Shown: positions 51,498-61,356, counted from the stretch's first letter. The stretch: DNA of 64,000 nt from Rubellimicrobium aerolatum (GCF_017872975.1 NZ_JAGGJP010000010.1:1-64000); one strand, 5' to 3'. Program-made: numbers and translations. The notes: generated from the sequence alone by a model not told the origin.

Positions 51498-52628
51498 ATG
51501 GCAAAGCTCGGCGTCGGCATCATCGGCTGCGGCAACATCTCCGCCGCCTACCTGCAACTCGCCCCGTCCTTCAAGGCGCTCGACCTCCGGGCGGTGGCGG
51601 ACATCAACATGGACAACGCGCGCGCCCGCGCCGCCGAGTTCAACGTCCGCGCCCACACGGTCGAGGAGCTCCTCGCCGCCCCGGACATCGACGTGATCGT
51701 CAACCTGACGGTCCCGGCGGTGCACTACGAGGTCAGCCGCCAGATCCTCGAAGCCGGCAAGCACGCTTACTCCGAAAAGCCGCTGGTCCTGTCGCTGGAC
51801 GAGGGCGAACGCCTCCGTGACCTCGCGGCCAGCAAGAACCTGCGCGTCGGCTCGGCCCCCGACACCTTCCTCGGCGGCTCGCACCAGCAGGCCCGCGCGG
51901 CGATCGACGACGGCCGCACCGGCCGCATCCTCGGCGGCACCGCGCACGTCATGGGCCACGGCATGGAGATGTGGCACCCCAACCCGGACTTCTTCTTCGC
52001 GCCGGGCGGCGGGCCGGTCCTCGACATGGGACCCTACTACATCACCAACCTCGTCCAGCTCATCGGGCCGGTGAGGACGGTGGCCGCCATGGCCAAGGCC
52101 GGCTTCAAGACCCGCACCATCGGCAACGGCCCCCGCAATGGCGAGGTGCTGCAGGTCACCACCCCCACCGACATCCACGCCGTCCTTGAGTTCGCCAACG
52201 GCGCGACGGTGACGCTCGGCGCCTCCTGGGACGTCTGGAAGAACCGCCACGCCAACATGGAGCTGTATGGCGAGGAGGCGTCGCTCTTCGTCCCCGACCC
52301 CAACTTCTTCGGCGGCACCGTGGAGATCGGCGGCGAGGGCGACATCGAGGCGCTGCCCGAGACCGACCACCCCTTCGGGCAGGCGAACTTCACCACCGGC
52401 GACGGGCGGCACCTTGCCAACTACCGGGGCGCGGGCCTCGCCGACATGGTTACGGCCATCGAGGAGGGGCGCAAGCACCGCTGCGACATCGACCTCGCCG
52501 TGCACGTGGTGGACGTGATGACCGGCATCCTCCGCTCGGGCGAGGAGCGTCGCTTCGTGGACATGACCACCACCTGCGACCGCCCTGCCGCCCTGTCGCC
52601 CGAGGAGGCGCGGGCGCTGCTGGCCTGA
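51498..52628 (+). CDS. Gfo/Idh/MocA oxidoreductase, right arm
   Basis: 376 residues. KLGVGIIGCGNISAAYL (NAD site), HAYSEKPLVLSLDEGERL with the EKP lysine, and GPVLDMGPYYITNLVQL with the catalytic aspartate. Similar fold to the left-arm dehydrogenase, but the N-terminal and metal-site details differ, so it is not a recent copy. Last gene of the right arm, 11 bases after the isomerase, closed by a strong hairpin. Confidence 0.92.
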   Translation: MAKLGVGIIGCGNISAAYLQLAPSFKALDLRAVADINMDNARARAAEFNVRAHTVEELLAAPDIDVIVNLTVPAVHYEVSRQILEAGKHAYSEKPLVLSLDEGERLRDLAASKNLRVGSAPDTFLGGSHQQARAAIDDGRTGRILGGTAHVMGHGMEMWHPNPDFFFAPGGGPVLDMGPYYITNLVQLIGPVRTVAAMAKAGFKTRTIGNGPRNGEVLQVTTPTDIHAVLEFANGATVTLGASWDVWKNRHANMELYGEEASLFVPDPNFFGGTVEIGGEGDIEALPETDHPFGQANFTTGDGRHLANYRGAGLADMVTAIEEGRKHRCDIDLAVHVVDVMTGILRSGEERRFVDMTTTCDRPAALSPEEARALLA

Positions 52629-52637
52629 CACGCGAAC

Positions 52638-52660
52638 GGCCCGGCCGATCAGGCCGGGCC
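52638..52660. terminator. Terminator hairpin after the sugar operon
   Basis: 9-bp perfect stem GGCCCGGCC/GGCCGGGCC with loop GATCA, between convergent genes, one more C-G pair possible outside. No T-run; likely works in both directions. Confidence 0.65.
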
Positions 52661-52680
52661 GCCGACGCGGACCGAACGGC

Positions 52681-53430
52681 TCAGGCCGCCTTGGCCGCCT
52701 TCGTCTGGAGCACCTTCCACTCGATCCCCAGCTTGGCGATGGCAAAGCGGCGCGGGTCGTCCAGCGGCAGGTCCGCGACGGCCTTGCCGCCCAGCTCCGC
52801 TTGGAACTCCGTCAGCCGCCGCGCCACGGCCAGCCGCCGCATGGTCAGCGCCGCCTGGTTCCCCGCCGGGATCACGAAGCCCGGCCGGATCGCGCCGGGC
52901 CTGGGCGCGCCCTCCACCACCTCCGCCGTCGTGTGCAGGAAGGTGACAAGACCCGGCAGCACCACATAGGCCGACAGGTTCCGCGCCGCGTTCGCCAGTT
53001 CCAGCACCGAGAAGTCGGTGTGCATGACGATCGTGTAATCCGCCTTGTCGTTCAACTCGGCGAACTCCTTCAGCGGCAGGGTCTTCTTCGGCACCCCGGT
53101 GATGCGCGCCACGGCCTGCATCACCTGCCCGAAGTTCTTGGCCCCCACGGCCGCCAGGAACCGCTCGCCCATCTTGGTCGTCGGCCCGTCCGCGCGCTGG
53201 AGCGGCATCACCCCGGCCTTGGGCACGTAGACGCTGACCCCGGTGGGCAGCGTCAGCGCCCCGTCCGGCAGCGGGTTGACGAGGAAGCGCCCCTTGCCCT
53301 CGGCCTTGCTCCAGGCCCAGACCGGCCGCAGCCCCGCCTGCCGGATCGCCGGCTCGGCCATCAGCGCGGCTTGGGTGGCGCCGTCCACCGGCACCACCTC
53401 GAACGGCACCTTGTTGAGCGTGATCTGCAT
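52681..53430 (-). CDS. Unrecognised 249-residue cytoplasmic protein
   Basis: I do not recognise the family. Residues: MQITLNKVPFEVVPVDGATQ at the start, a glycine/proline-rich middle (NPLPDGALTLPTGVSVYVPK), GVPKKTLPLKEFAELNDKAD, a hydrophobic stretch at about 160-180 (NLSAYVVLPGLVTFLHTTAEVV), GFVIPAGNQAALTMRRLAVARRL, and a lysine/alanine tail. No signal peptide; the hydrophobic stretch is too mild for a sure membrane helix. ATG chosen because the frame continues upstream without a start-like site. Gene composition agrees with its neighbours. It sits alone between the sugar operon and rlmN. Confidence 0.7.
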   Translation of the reverse strand: MQITLNKVPFEVVPVDGATQAALMAEPAIRQAGLRPVWAWSKAEGKGRFLVNPLPDGALTLPTGVSVYVPKAGVMPLQRADGPTTKMGERFLAAVGAKNFGQVMQAVARITGVPKKTLPLKEFAELNDKADYTIVMHTDFSVLELANAARNLSAYVVLPGLVTFLHTTAEVVEGAPRPGAIRPGFVIPAGNQAALTMRRLAVARRLTEFQAELGGKAVADLPLDDPRRFAIAKLGIEWKVLQTKAAKAA

Positions 53431-53489
53431 GGCGGCTCCCCCTCCGTGATCCCGCGCTTCTAGCGCAGGGAGGGACACCGATCCAGCCC

Positions 53490-54674
53490 TCAGGCCCGCG
53501 GCACGCCCGCCTCGGCCGCGACCTGCGCCCGCGACTTCCGCGCCCGCTCGGTCGCGGACTTGAGCTGCCCGCAGGCCGCCATGATGTCCTCGCCGCGCGG
53601 CGTGCGGATGGGCGAGGCATACCCGGCCTTGTAGATGATGTCCGCGAAGGCCCGGATGCGGTTGTTGCTGCTGCGCTTGTAGGGCGCCCCCGGCCATTCG
53701 TTGAAGGGGATCAGGTTGATCTTGGCCGGGATGCCCTCGATCAGCCGGACCAGCCGCCGCGCGTCCTCGTCCGAATCGTTCACCCCGTCCAGCATCACGT
53801 ATTCAAAGGTGATCCGTTCCGAATTGGACAGGTTCGGATACTCCCGCAGGCTGTCCAGCAGCGCCGCGATGTTCCACTTCCTGTTGATCGGCACCAGCAC
53901 GTCCCGCACGTCATCCGTCGTCGCATGGAACGACACGGCGAGGTTGCAGCCGATCTCGGTCGCCGTCCGCGCGATCTCCGGCACCACGCCGCTCGTGGAC
54001 AGGGTGATCCGCCGACGCGACAGCGACAGCCCCTCCGGGTCCATGGCGATCCGCATCGCGTCCCGCACCGCCTCGAAGTTGTAGAGCGGCTCGCCCATCC
54101 CCATCAGCACGATGTTGGACAGAAGCCGCGTCTCGTCCTTGGGCGCGCCCGGCACCGGCCATTCGCCCAGGTCGTCGCGGACCAGCATGACCTGCCCGAC
54201 GATCTCCCCGGCGGTCAGGTTCCGCACCAGCCGCTGCGTCCCCGTGTGGCAGAACGAACAGGTCAGCGTGCAACCGACCTGCGAGGACACGCAAAGCGTC
54301 CCGCGATCCTCCTCGGGGATGTAGACCGTCTCGACCTCGTGCCCGCCGGCGATGCGGACCAGATACTTGCGCGTCCCGTCCGCCGAGACCTGCTTCGACA
54401 CGATCTCGGGCAGCTCCACCACGAAGCTGCGCGCCAGCAGCGCCCGGTAATCCTTGGCGAGGTTGGTCATCGCCCCGAAGTCGCGCACGCCCCAATGGTA
54501 GATCCACTGCCAGACCTGCCCGACGCGCATCTTCGCCTGCTTCTCCGGGGTGCCAGCGGCGACGAGGGCCTCGCGCATCTCGTCGCGCGTCAGGCCGACA
54601 AGGTTCACCCCCCCCTCCGGCAGCCTGCGCGGGATGGTGTGCACGTCCTGCGTGATGGGGGCGGAGATCGTCAT
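53490..54674 (-). CDS. rlmN: 23S rRNA (adenine-2503-C2)-methyltransferase
   Basis: 394 residues. Radical SAM cluster motif C135-x3-C139-x2-C142 ([11 protein letters not shown]); methyl-carrying cysteine in MAACGQLKS near the C-terminus; the SAM-binding GMGEPLYN and the N-terminal wing (about 20-100) for RNA binding. It methylates A2503 of 23S rRNA and A37 of some tRNAs. The start [15 protein letters not shown] is supported by length; the open frame continues upstream into ialB without meaning. Confidence 0.96.
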   Translation of the reverse strand: MTISAPITQDVHTIPRRLPEGGVNLVGLTRDEMREALVAAGTPEKQAKMRVGQVWQWIYHWGVRDFGAMTNLAKDYRALLARSFVVELPEIVSKQVSADGTRKYLVRIAGGHEVETVYIPEEDRGTLCVSSQVGCTLTCSFCHTGTQRLVRNLTAGEIVGQVMLVRDDLGEWPVPGAPKDETRLLSNIVLMGMGEPLYNFEAVRDAMRIAMDPEGLSLSRRRITLSTSGVVPEIARTATEIGCNLAVSFHATTDDVRDVLVPINRKWNIAALLDSLREYPNLSNSERITFEYVMLDGVNDSDEDARRLVRLIEGIPAKINLIPFNEWPGAPYKRSSNNRIRAFADIIYKAGYASPIRTPRGEDIMAACGQLKSATERARKSRAQVAAEAGVPRA

Positions 54675-54712
54675 GGCATCCTCGGGCGGGGGAGGGGCCT
54701 CACATAGCAACG

Positions 54713-54741
54713 AAAAGGCCGGCTTCCAAGGGAAACCGGCC
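54713..54741 (-). terminator. ialB intrinsic terminator
   Basis: An 11-bp stem with one G-U wobble (54717-54727 with 54731-54741), loop of three, followed on the minus strand by TTTT (54716-54713). Located after the IalB-family gene and before rlmN. Confidence 0.85.
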
Positions 54742-54769
54742 CGATGGCCTTGCGGCGCCGCGACGCGCG

Positions 54770-55297
54770 TCAGGAGGCGCAGCGGCTCTGGGCCTGCTCG
54801 ACCGCCGAGGTGAAGCCGAGGAGCGAGAAGGTGTCCCGCGTGACGGTCCCGCGCCCCGATTGCCCGGTCAGGACCGCCTCCGATCCGCCCTTCATGGCGG
54901 CGACGATCCGGGCGTCGTCCTCGGGCCCGGCCGGCCAGGCCCATTCGCCCTCGGTGAAGAGCTGGAACTGCGTGCCGCCCACGTCCAGCGTCACCGTGGA
55001 GTTGTCCGCGAAGGGATAGCCGCCGGTGAAGGTCACCTGCCCGTTCACGCCCTCGGACGGGCGATAGAAGACGAAGAGCAGCGTCTCGCCGCGCGACACC
55101 TCGACGGCCTGGCCGTCGCGGGTGTTCTCCTGCTCCGTGGGGGCCGAGACCGAGAAGCACTCGGCCGGGTCGCTTTCCTGGAACACCGACCAGTCGGTGC
55201 TCGCGGCCACGCGGTTCGTGCTCTGCTGCGCCCAGGCGCCGCCCGCGGCAAGGGCGGCGAGGGCGATCGCCCCGAGCCGCGACAGGGTCTTGGTCAT
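54770..55297 (-). CDS. Invasion-associated locus B (IalB) family periplasmic protein
   Basis: 175 residues. Signal peptide [23 protein letters not shown], cleaved before QQSTNR. The mature part [40 protein letters not shown] and [14 protein letters not shown] fits the IalB family of small periplasmic proteins, originally linked to invasion in Bartonella but widespread in free-living alphaproteobacteria. Two cysteines (one near each end) could form a disulfide. Role here unknown. Confidence 0.85.
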   Translation of the reverse strand: MTKTLSRLGAIALAALAAGGAWAQQSTNRVAASTDWSVFQESDPAECFSVSAPTEQENTRDGQAVEVSRGETLLFVFYRPSEGVNGQVTFTGGYPFADNSTVTLDVGGTQFQLFTEGEWAWPAGPEDDARIVAAMKGGSEAVLTGQSGRGTVTRDTFSLLGFTSAVEQAQSRCAS

Positions 55298-55478
55298 CGT
55301 TCGTCAGCCTCCAGTTCCAAGCCCGCCGTTCCCCGTGGCCGCCGGGGCCATGCCTGCTGGCGCCGTTTGCGGCTGGCGGGGGCTCATCCAACCCGATATT
55401 GGCCCCCATAGCATCGCGGGACGCGCGGGGCAAACCCCGCCCGGTCACGTCCCTGCGGGAACCCGGACGGAGGGACAC

Positions 55479-56462
55479 ATGGCGGCGGTGGAACTGGTCG
55501 AGCTCTGGCGCGGCGGCCTCCTGGAATCGGTGCATCGGGGACACGTCGCGGTCTGCGACGGCGCCGGGCAGGTGATCCAGGCCTGGGGCGACCCCGAGGC
55601 GGTGATCTTCCCGCGCTCTTCCGCCAAGATGATCCAGGCGCTGCCCTTGGTAGAATCCGGCGCCGCCGACGCCGCTGGCCTGACCTCCGAGCATCTGGCC
55701 CTCGCCTGCGCCTCGCACCAGGGCGCGCCGATCCACACCGACCGCGTGGCCGCGTGGCTCTCGCATCTGGGCCTCGCCGAGCCCGACCTGCGCTGCGGCG
55801 CGCATATGCCCTCCGACCGTCCCACCGCCGAGTCGCTGGTCCGCGCGGGCGACCGGCCCTGCCAGATCCACAACAACTGCTCGGGGAAGCACGCGGGCTT
55901 CCTGACGCTGGCCCGCCATCTCGGCGCCGGCCCTGAATACGTGGAGATCGACCATCCGGTGCAGCAGGCCGTCCGCGCCGCCGCCGAGGAGACGGCGGGC
56001 GAGGCCAGCCCCGGCTGGGGCGTGGACGGCTGCTCGGCCCCGAACTTCGCCGGCACCCTCGCGGGGGTCGCGCGCGCGATGGCGTCCTACGCCACCGCCG
56101 GATCACGCGGCGGCGTTCGCGCCGACGCCCAGCGTCGCCTGACCGCCGCCATGATCGCCCATCCCGAACTCGTGGCGGGCGAACGTCGGGCCTGCACCGA
56201 CCTCATGCGCGCCTGCGAGGGCCGCGCCGCCATCAAGACCGGGGCCGAGGGGGTCTTCGTCGCGATCCTGCCCCAGCAGGGCCTCGGCGTCGCGCTCAAG
56301 ATCGCCGACGGCGCGACCCGCGCCTCCGAGGCGGTGATCGCCGCCCTCCTGGTGCGCCTGGGCGTGCTGGACGCCGCGCACCCGGTGGCCGAGCGCCTGA
56401 CGGCCGGGGTCCAGCGCAACTGGCGCGGCATCGAGACCGGGCGGATCGTCACCCGTCTGTGA
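55479..56462 (+). CDS. L-asparaginase, thermolabile ReAV-like class
   Basis: 327 residues. Matches the rhizobial AnsA/ReAV class, not the common type I/II enzymes. Expected active residues are visible: S47/S48 and K50 in FPRSSAKM, a cysteine in [11 protein letters not shown] and C in VDGCSAPNF, and C and K in [11 protein letters not shown]. Cytoplasmic hydrolysis of asparagine to aspartate and ammonia. AGGG close to the ATG; the frame remains open upstream over the ialB promoter region but that part looks noncoding. The gene is divergent from ialB. Confidence 0.88.
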   Translation: MAAVELVELWRGGLLESVHRGHVAVCDGAGQVIQAWGDPEAVIFPRSSAKMIQALPLVESGAADAAGLTSEHLALACASHQGAPIHTDRVAAWLSHLGLAEPDLRCGAHMPSDRPTAESLVRAGDRPCQIHNNCSGKHAGFLTLARHLGAGPEYVEIDHPVQQAVRAAAEETAGEASPGWGVDGCSAPNFAGTLAGVARAMASYATAGSRGGVRADAQRRLTAAMIAHPELVAGERRACTDLMRACEGRAAIKTGAEGVFVAILPQQGLGVALKIADGATRASEAVIAALLVRLGVLDAAHPVAERLTAGVQRNWRGIETGRIVTRL

Positions 56463-56477
56463 CCCGCCGGCAAAGGT

Positions 56478-56500
56478 CCGCCGACGCCTCGCATCGGCGG
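56478..56500 (+). terminator. Hairpin after the asparaginase gene
   Basis: CCGCCGA (56478-56484) pairs with TCGGCGG (56494-56500). Seven pairs, nine-base loop, no T-run. Lies 16 bases after the stop. Confidence 0.5.
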
Positions 56501-56517
56501 GCCGCCGCCACCGGGCC

Positions 56518-56532
56518 TTAACGTTTTGGTAA
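56518..56532 (+). promoter_or_regulatory. Candidate CtrA half-perfect box upstream of the diguanylate cyclase
   Basis: TTAA-CGTTTTG-GTAA, seven bases between the halves, close to the CtrA consensus TTAA-N7-TTAA. Lies 44 bases before the ATG. Also near it, AAGCAT/ATGCTT at 56531-56550 form a small inverted repeat. Confidence 0.35.
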
Positions 56533-56575
56533 GCATCTTCCGGTATGCTTGGAAGAAACAAGCGAAGGCGGAACG

Positions 56576-57760
56576 ATGGATCTGGTCATAGACACGCTCA
56601 AGGACAGCACGGGCTCCATAGCCTTCATGTGCCTTCTGGCCGTGGGCTATGGCGTCGTGGTCCGGCAGGACCTGCCGGGCGCCTGGGCGCGGACGCTGCT
56701 GGGCGCGATGTTCGGCCTGGCGGCCATGGTGTCGATGCTGGACCCGTCCCCCGTCGCGCCGGGCGTCTTCGTGGACCTCCGCAACCTGCCCATCGCCCTC
56801 GCCGGGGCCTTCCTGGGCCTGCGCGGCGCCGCCGTGGCGATGGCCATGGCCGTCGTCCTCCGCCTGGGGATCGGCGGCTCCGGCATGTGGGCCGGCGCCG
56901 CCGGCATCCTGATCGCCGGGGGGATCGGGCTCGCCTGGAACCGCGGGACGCGCGGCCGGGGCCGGCGCAGCGCCCGGGCGGTGCTGGTCCTCGCCCTCCT
57001 GACCTCCTCCCATGTCCTGAGCTCGCTGCTCCTGCCCTGGCCCACCGCCCTGCGCGTCATCGGCGCGACGCTGCCCGTGCTCCTGCCGCTCCACGTGCTG
57101 GGCGTCCTCGCCGCCGGCGTCCTGATCGAGCGGGAGCGGGCGGCCCACGCGCGCGAACGCCGGCTCCGCCTCGAGGCACACCATGACGCGCTCACCGGCC
57201 TCCTGAACCGCCGCGGCTTCGAGGTGGCGCTCGCCGCCCTGCCGCCGGACGCGGCGGGCGCGCTCCTCCTGCTCGACCTCGACCACTTCAAGCGCATCAA
57301 CGACCGCCACGGCCACCCGGCCGGCGACGCGGTGCTGCGCGCCATCGGCGGGCGGCTGGCGGCGGCGCTGCGGCGCGGCGACATCCTGGCCCGCATCGGC
57401 GGGGAGGAACTGGCGATCTTCCTGGCCGGGCAGGGCCCCGAGGGGGCGGGCATCGTCGCGCGCCGCCTGTGCGAGGCCGTGCGCGCCGCCCCCTTCACGC
57501 TGCCCGACGGCACGGTGGTCCCGGTCACGGTCAGCCTCGGCGGCGCCGGCGGCCCGGCCTCGGCCTTCCCGGCCCTGCTGGCCCAGGCCGACGCCGCGCT
57601 CTACGACGCCAAGGCGGCCGGGCGCGACCGCTGGCACTTCGCCGACGCACCGGCCGAGCCCGCCTCCGCCGAGGCCGCGTCCGGGCCGCAATCCGAGGCT
57701 CCCTCCGACCCGGCCACACCCGCCGCGCCGCGCCGCCGCTGGGCGGGCGTCGCCGCCTGA
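56576..57760 (+). CDS. Membrane-bound diguanylate cyclase (GGDEF)
   Basis: 394 residues. Five or six hydrophobic helices at about 15-185, resembling the 5TM sensor region, then a short coiled linker ([19 protein letters not shown]), then the GGDEF domain (about 200-355). The active motif is GGEEL (275-279), a working variant, and the inhibitory I-site RRGD at 266-269 is intact. It makes cyclic di-GMP from GTP with product feedback. An alanine/proline tail (357-394) has no known role. The start at 56576 has GAAGGCGGA upstream; a TTG further up is less likely. Confidence 0.9.
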   Translation: MDLVIDTLKDSTGSIAFMCLLAVGYGVVVRQDLPGAWARTLLGAMFGLAAMVSMLDPSPVAPGVFVDLRNLPIALAGAFLGLRGAAVAMAMAVVLRLGIGGSGMWAGAAGILIAGGIGLAWNRGTRGRGRRSARAVLVLALLTSSHVLSSLLLPWPTALRVIGATLPVLLPLHVLGVLAAGVLIERERAAHARERRLRLEAHHDALTGLLNRRGFEVALAALPPDAAGALLLLDLDHFKRINDRHGHPAGDAVLRAIGGRLAAALRRGDILARIGGEELAIFLAGQGPEGAGIVARRLCEAVRAAPFTLPDGTVVPVTVSLGGAGGPASAFPALLAQADAALYDAKAAGRDRWHFADAPAEPASAEAASGPQSEAPSDPATPAAPRRRWAGVAA

Positions 57761-57902
57761 CCGGCGTCCCGCGCCACCCGGCCGGACGCCGCTCGGCGGC
57801 CTTCAAGGCACCGGCCCGCGCGGACGGCCCCGGTTGCATCCCGCGCGCCCCTTCGCCATATCGCGTCAGCCCATCGTCGCGGGCGCATCGGGAGAGCCGT
57901 CC

Positions 57903-58862
57903 ATGAACTACCTCGAGTTCGAGAAACCCCTGGCCGAGATCGAGGGCAAGGCCGAGGAGCTGCGCGCGCTCGCCCGCAACAACCCCGGCATGGACGTGGA
58001 AAAGGAGGCCCAGGGCCTTGATCGCAAGGCGCAGGACATGCTGGTCCAGCTCTATGGCAGCCTGTCGCCCTGGCAGAAGGCCCAGGTCGCGCGCCACCCC
58101 GACCGCCCGCACTGCAAGGACTACATCGAGGGCCTGCTCACCGACTACACCCCGCTTGCCGGCGACCGCAACTTCGCCGACGACCATGCAGTGATGGGCG
58201 GCCTCGCCCGGCTCGGCGCGCAGCCCGTCGTGGTGATCGGCCACGAGAAGGGCCACGACACCAAAAGCCGGATCGAGCACAACTTCGGCATGGCCCGCCC
58301 CGAGGGCTATCGCAAGGCCATCCGCCTGATGCAGCTCGCCAACCGCTTCGGCCTGCCGATCCTGACCATCGTGGACACCCCCGGCGCCTATCCCGGCAAG
58401 GGCGCCGAGGAGCGCGGCCAGGCCGAGGCCATCGCGCGTTCCACCGAGACCTGCCTGGAGGTGGAGGTCCCCCTCGTCTCCGTCGTCATCGGCGAGGGCG
58501 GCTCGGGCGGCGCCGTGGCCTTCGCCACCGCCAACCGCGTCCTGATGCTCGAACACTCCATCTACTCGGTGATCTCGCCCGAGGGCTGCGCCTCGATCCT
58601 CTGGAAGGACGCCGAGAAGATGCGCGAGGCCGCCGAGGCGCTGCGCCTGACCGCGCAGGACCTCGACCGCCTGGGCGTCATCGACCGCATCATCCGCGAG
58701 CCGCTGGGCGGCGCGCACCGCGACCGGCACGCCACGATCCAGGCCGTGGGCGAGGCGGTGCAGGCCGCCCTCGCCGACCTCACGGCCAAGCCGGGGCGCG
58801 AGCTGCGCGACTCCCGTCGCCGCAAATTCCTCGGCATGGGGGCCAAGGGCCTCGCGGCCTGA
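57903..58862 (+). CDS. accA: Acetyl-CoA carboxylase, carboxyltransferase alpha subunit
   Basis: 319 residues, standard length. [20 protein letters not shown] starts the family, [20 protein letters not shown] and [19 protein letters not shown] and the [12 protein letters not shown] block make the CoA and carboxybiotin site. With AccD it forms malonyl-CoA for fatty acid synthesis. No accD in the window. Convergent with plsC, with only three bases between stops. Confidence 0.96.
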   Translation: MNYLEFEKPLAEIEGKAEELRALARNNPGMDVEKEAQGLDRKAQDMLVQLYGSLSPWQKAQVARHPDRPHCKDYIEGLLTDYTPLAGDRNFADDHAVMGGLARLGAQPVVVIGHEKGHDTKSRIEHNFGMARPEGYRKAIRLMQLANRFGLPILTIVDTPGAYPGKGAEERGQAEAIARSTETCLEVEVPLVSVVIGEGGSGGAVAFATANRVLMLEHSIYSVISPEGCASILWKDAEKMREAAEALRLTAQDLDRLGVIDRIIREPLGGAHRDRHATIQAVGEAVQAALADLTAKPGRELRDSRRRKFLGMGAKGLAA

Positions 58863-58865
58863 CCG

Positions 58866-59591
58866 CTACCCCCGGAATCCCGCCTCGGCCATCAGCCGGT
58901 CCGAGGCGGGCTCGATCTCGGCCTGGAGCCGCGCCATGAACTCCTGGGCGGGCAGGTCCGCTGGAAGGGGCGGAAGGAACTCCACCACCGCGCGGCCGGG
59001 GCGCAGGCGGATGCCATGGCGCGGCCAGAACAGCCCGACATTGCAGGCCACCGGCACGCAGGGCTGGCCCAGCTCGGCATAGAGCGCCGCCGTGCCGGAC
59101 TTGTAGGGCGCGACGACGCCGGGCAGGACGCGCGTCCCCTGCGGATAGATGATGAGCTGCCCCGGATCGGCCCGCCCTGCCGCCACCTCGGCCAGCATCC
59201 GGCGGATCGCCGCGCCCCGCCGGCCCCGGTCCACCGGGATGCAGCCGACCCGCAGGGCGAACTGGCCCAGCACCGGCGCCCAGATCAGCTCCCGCTTCAT
59301 GATGAACTTGCCGCGCGGGATCGCGCCGTAGATCAGGATGATGTCGAGGAAGCTCTGGTGCTTGGCGGCGACCATCACCTCGCCGGTCGGGGGCGTGCCC
59401 CGGATCTCGGTCTCCAGCCCGACGATGAGCCGCGCGGCGTGGCGCACGAAGCCGCACCAGCCATGGCAGGCCGCGACCGCGCCCTCGCGGCTCCACAGCG
59501 CCCAGGGCAGGTAGAACAGCCCGTAGAACGGCATCGCCGCATAGATGACGAAGGTGAACAGCAGGCCCCGGATCGGGCGCTCGGGTCTCAT
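58866..59591 (-). CDS. plsC: 1-acyl-sn-glycerol-3-phosphate acyltransferase
   Basis: 241 residues. One membrane helix at about 10-32. HX4D catalytic motif KHQSFLD, then the phosphate-binding PVDRGRRG (about 123), and the later YPQGTRV motif. Adds the second acyl chain in phospholipid synthesis. It starts inside the ftsX stop (ATGA), so translation is coupled to ftsE-ftsX. This places a phospholipid enzyme in the same unit as a division ABC complex. Confidence 0.92.
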   Translation of the reverse strand: MRPERPIRGLLFTFVIYAAMPFYGLFYLPWALWSREGAVAACHGWCGFVRHAARLIVGLETEIRGTPPTGEVMVAAKHQSFLDIILIYGAIPRGKFIMKRELIWAPVLGQFALRVGCIPVDRGRRGAAIRRMLAEVAAGRADPGQLIIYPQGTRVLPGVVAPYKSGTAALYAELGQPCVPVACNVGLFWPRHGIRLRPGRAVVEFLPPLPADLPAQEFMARLQAEIEPASDRLMAEAGFRG

Positions 59592-60562
59592 GACTGGGTC
59601 CTCAGCGTGCGGAGAGCGGCGGCGCGGGTGGCGGCGAAGGCGGTTCCCGCCGCCAGGACGGGGATGACCAGCGGCGCGAGCCAGCCCGCCCCCTGGAACC
59701 CCAGCCCCGTCAGGAACCCTCCCGACGACTCGTCGGCCGACGGCAGGAGCAGGATCGCCAGCATCCCCGCCAGCGTCCCCGCCGCCGCCCCCCAGCCCGC
59801 GCGCAGGGTGAAGCGCCGCACGAAGGCCCGCGCGATGGTGATGTCCCGCGCGCCCACCAGCCGCAGCACCCGGATCACCTGCGCGTTGGCCGCCAGCGCC
59901 GCCTGGGCCGCCAGCGTGATCATCGCCCCCGTCGATCCCGCGATGAGCAGGAGCGACAGCCACCCCAGCGCCCGCATCCGCCCCGCCGCCACCACCAGCG
60001 GCGCGCGCCAGGCCGTGTGATCGTCCAGCACCGCGCCGGGCACCTCGGCCGCCAGCCGCGCCCGCAGCCCCTCGGCGTCGAAGTCCTCGCCGTCCAGCGT
60101 CACCGCGACAAGCTGCGGCACCGGCAGCGCCTCCAGCGGCAGGTCGGGGCCGAGCCACGGCTCCAGCAGCGCCCGGTTCTCGTCCGCCGTCAGCGCCCGC
60201 GCCTCACCCACGCCGGGCGTCTGATCCAGCACCCGCAGCGCCGCCGCCACCTGCGTCGCGGCCGCGTCCCCCTCGGCCGGGGGCAGCCGCAGCGTGGCGC
60301 TCTCGGCCAGCTCCTCGCCCCAGCGCTCGGCCAGCCGCCCCGTCGCCAGCGCCAGGGCGAGCGCGAACACGGCGAGGAAGGCCATCGCCCCCGAGGTCAG
60401 CAGCGTCAGCGAGGCCGTGAAGCCCGTGGGCGGCACCGCCCGGTCGGCCTGCGGGTCGCCGGCCAGGAAGGCCACGAAGCGCCGCCCCTGCCGCACGCCC
60501 TCGGCCGGCGCCCGCGCCAGCAGCCCCAGGACCCGCGCGACGGGGACGGGCAGGGGCCTCAC
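59588..60562 (-). CDS. ftsX: Cell division protein FtsX
   Basis: 324 residues: charged N-terminal cytoplasmic tail, one helix (about 55-80), a periplasmic loop with an acidic surface (about 85-195), then three helices (about 205-310), as in FtsX permeases. With FtsE it controls peptidoglycan hydrolases at the septum. The GTG start overlaps the ftsE stop (GTGA); the upstream part of the long open frame is ftsE in a wrong frame. Low similarity outside the topology is normal for this protein. Confidence 0.88.
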   Translation of the reverse strand: MRPLPVPVARVLGLLARAPAEGVRQGRRFVAFLAGDPQADRAVPPTGFTASLTLLTSGAMAFLAVFALALALATGRLAERWGEELAESATLRLPPAEGDAAATQVAAALRVLDQTPGVGEARALTADENRALLEPWLGPDLPLEALPVPQLVAVTLDGEDFDAEGLRARLAAEVPGAVLDDHTAWRAPLVVAAGRMRALGWLSLLLIAGSTGAMITLAAQAALAANAQVIRVLRLVGARDITIARAFVRRFTLRAGWGAAAGTLAGMLAILLLPSADESSGGFLTGLGFQGAGWLAPLVIPVLAAGTAFAATRAAALRTLRTQS

Positions 60563-61233
60563 AGGTCCGCCCCCGCCTGCAACAGCCGCCCGTCCCGCAG
60601 ACGCAGCACCCGAGCCGCGACATGGGCCTTGGCGGCGCGGATCAGGTTCAGGTCGTGCGTCGCGATCAGCACCGCCTTGCCCATCCGGTTCAGCTCGATC
60701 AGCAGCGTGAGCAGCCGCTGCGACATCTCCCAGTCGATGTTCCCCGTCGGCTCGTCCGCCAGGATCACGTCGGGCGAAGTGATGACCGCCCGCGCCAGCG
60801 CCGCCCGCTGCCGCTCGCCCCCCGACAGCTCGGGCGGGAGCCGCCCCGCCTGCGCCGTCAGCCCGACCCAGGCCAAGAGCTCGCGCAGGTTCTGCCCGCC
60901 CTCGTCCTGCCGCCCGGCGACCGTCAGCGGCAACAATATGTTCTCGGACACGGGAAGATGGTCGAGGAACTGGCAGTCCTGATGCACCACCCCGATCCGC
61001 CGCCGCGCCAGCGCCACCGCGTCGCGGTCCATCGCCGCCGCGTCCCGGCCCCAGAGCGTCACCCGCCCCTCGGTGGCCGTCAATTCCGCGTAGCACAGCT
61101 TCAGCAGCGTGGTCTTGCCCGCGCCCGACGGCCCCGTCAGGAAGTGGAACGACCCCGGCGCAAGGGCCATCGACAGGTCGGAGAACAGGGTCCGCCCGCC
61201 ATAGCCGTAGCCCACGCCGTCCAGCTCGATCAC
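60559..61233 (-). CDS. ftsE: Cell division ATP-binding protein FtsE
   Basis: 224 residues. Walker A GPSGAGKTT, Q-loop VVHQDCQFLDHLPV, signature LSGGERQR, Walker B DVILADEPTGNID, H-loop ATHDLNLIR. FtsE-type sequence with the ENILLPLTVAG block. It drives FtsX. Divergent from the zinc-ribbon gene across a 123-base gap, which must hold its promoter. Confidence 0.95.
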   Translation of the reverse strand: MIELDGVGYGYGGRTLFSDLSMALAPGSFHFLTGPSGAGKTTLLKLCYAELTATEGRVTLWGRDAAAMDRDAVALARRRIGVVHQDCQFLDHLPVSENILLPLTVAGRQDEGGQNLRELLAWVGLTAQAGRLPPELSGGERQRAALARAVITSPDVILADEPTGNIDWEMSQRLLTLLIELNRMGKAVLIATHDLNLIRAAKAHVAARVLRLRDGRLLQAGADL

Positions 61234-61356
61234 CGGGCCGCTCCCTGTCCGGGGGCCCGCTCGCCCCGCCCGCCCTTCTGCCGCAGGACGCGAGGGGTTT
61301 CAATGGACGCGCCGGCCCGGCTAATCTGCCGTCATCACAGCAAGGAGAGCCCGCCG

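Noticed and set aside
53490-55955. An 821-codon frame that would extend rlmN upstream
   Set aside because: The added N-terminal part runs antisense through the ialB promoter and asparaginase region and has no family features; RlmN fits 394 residues.
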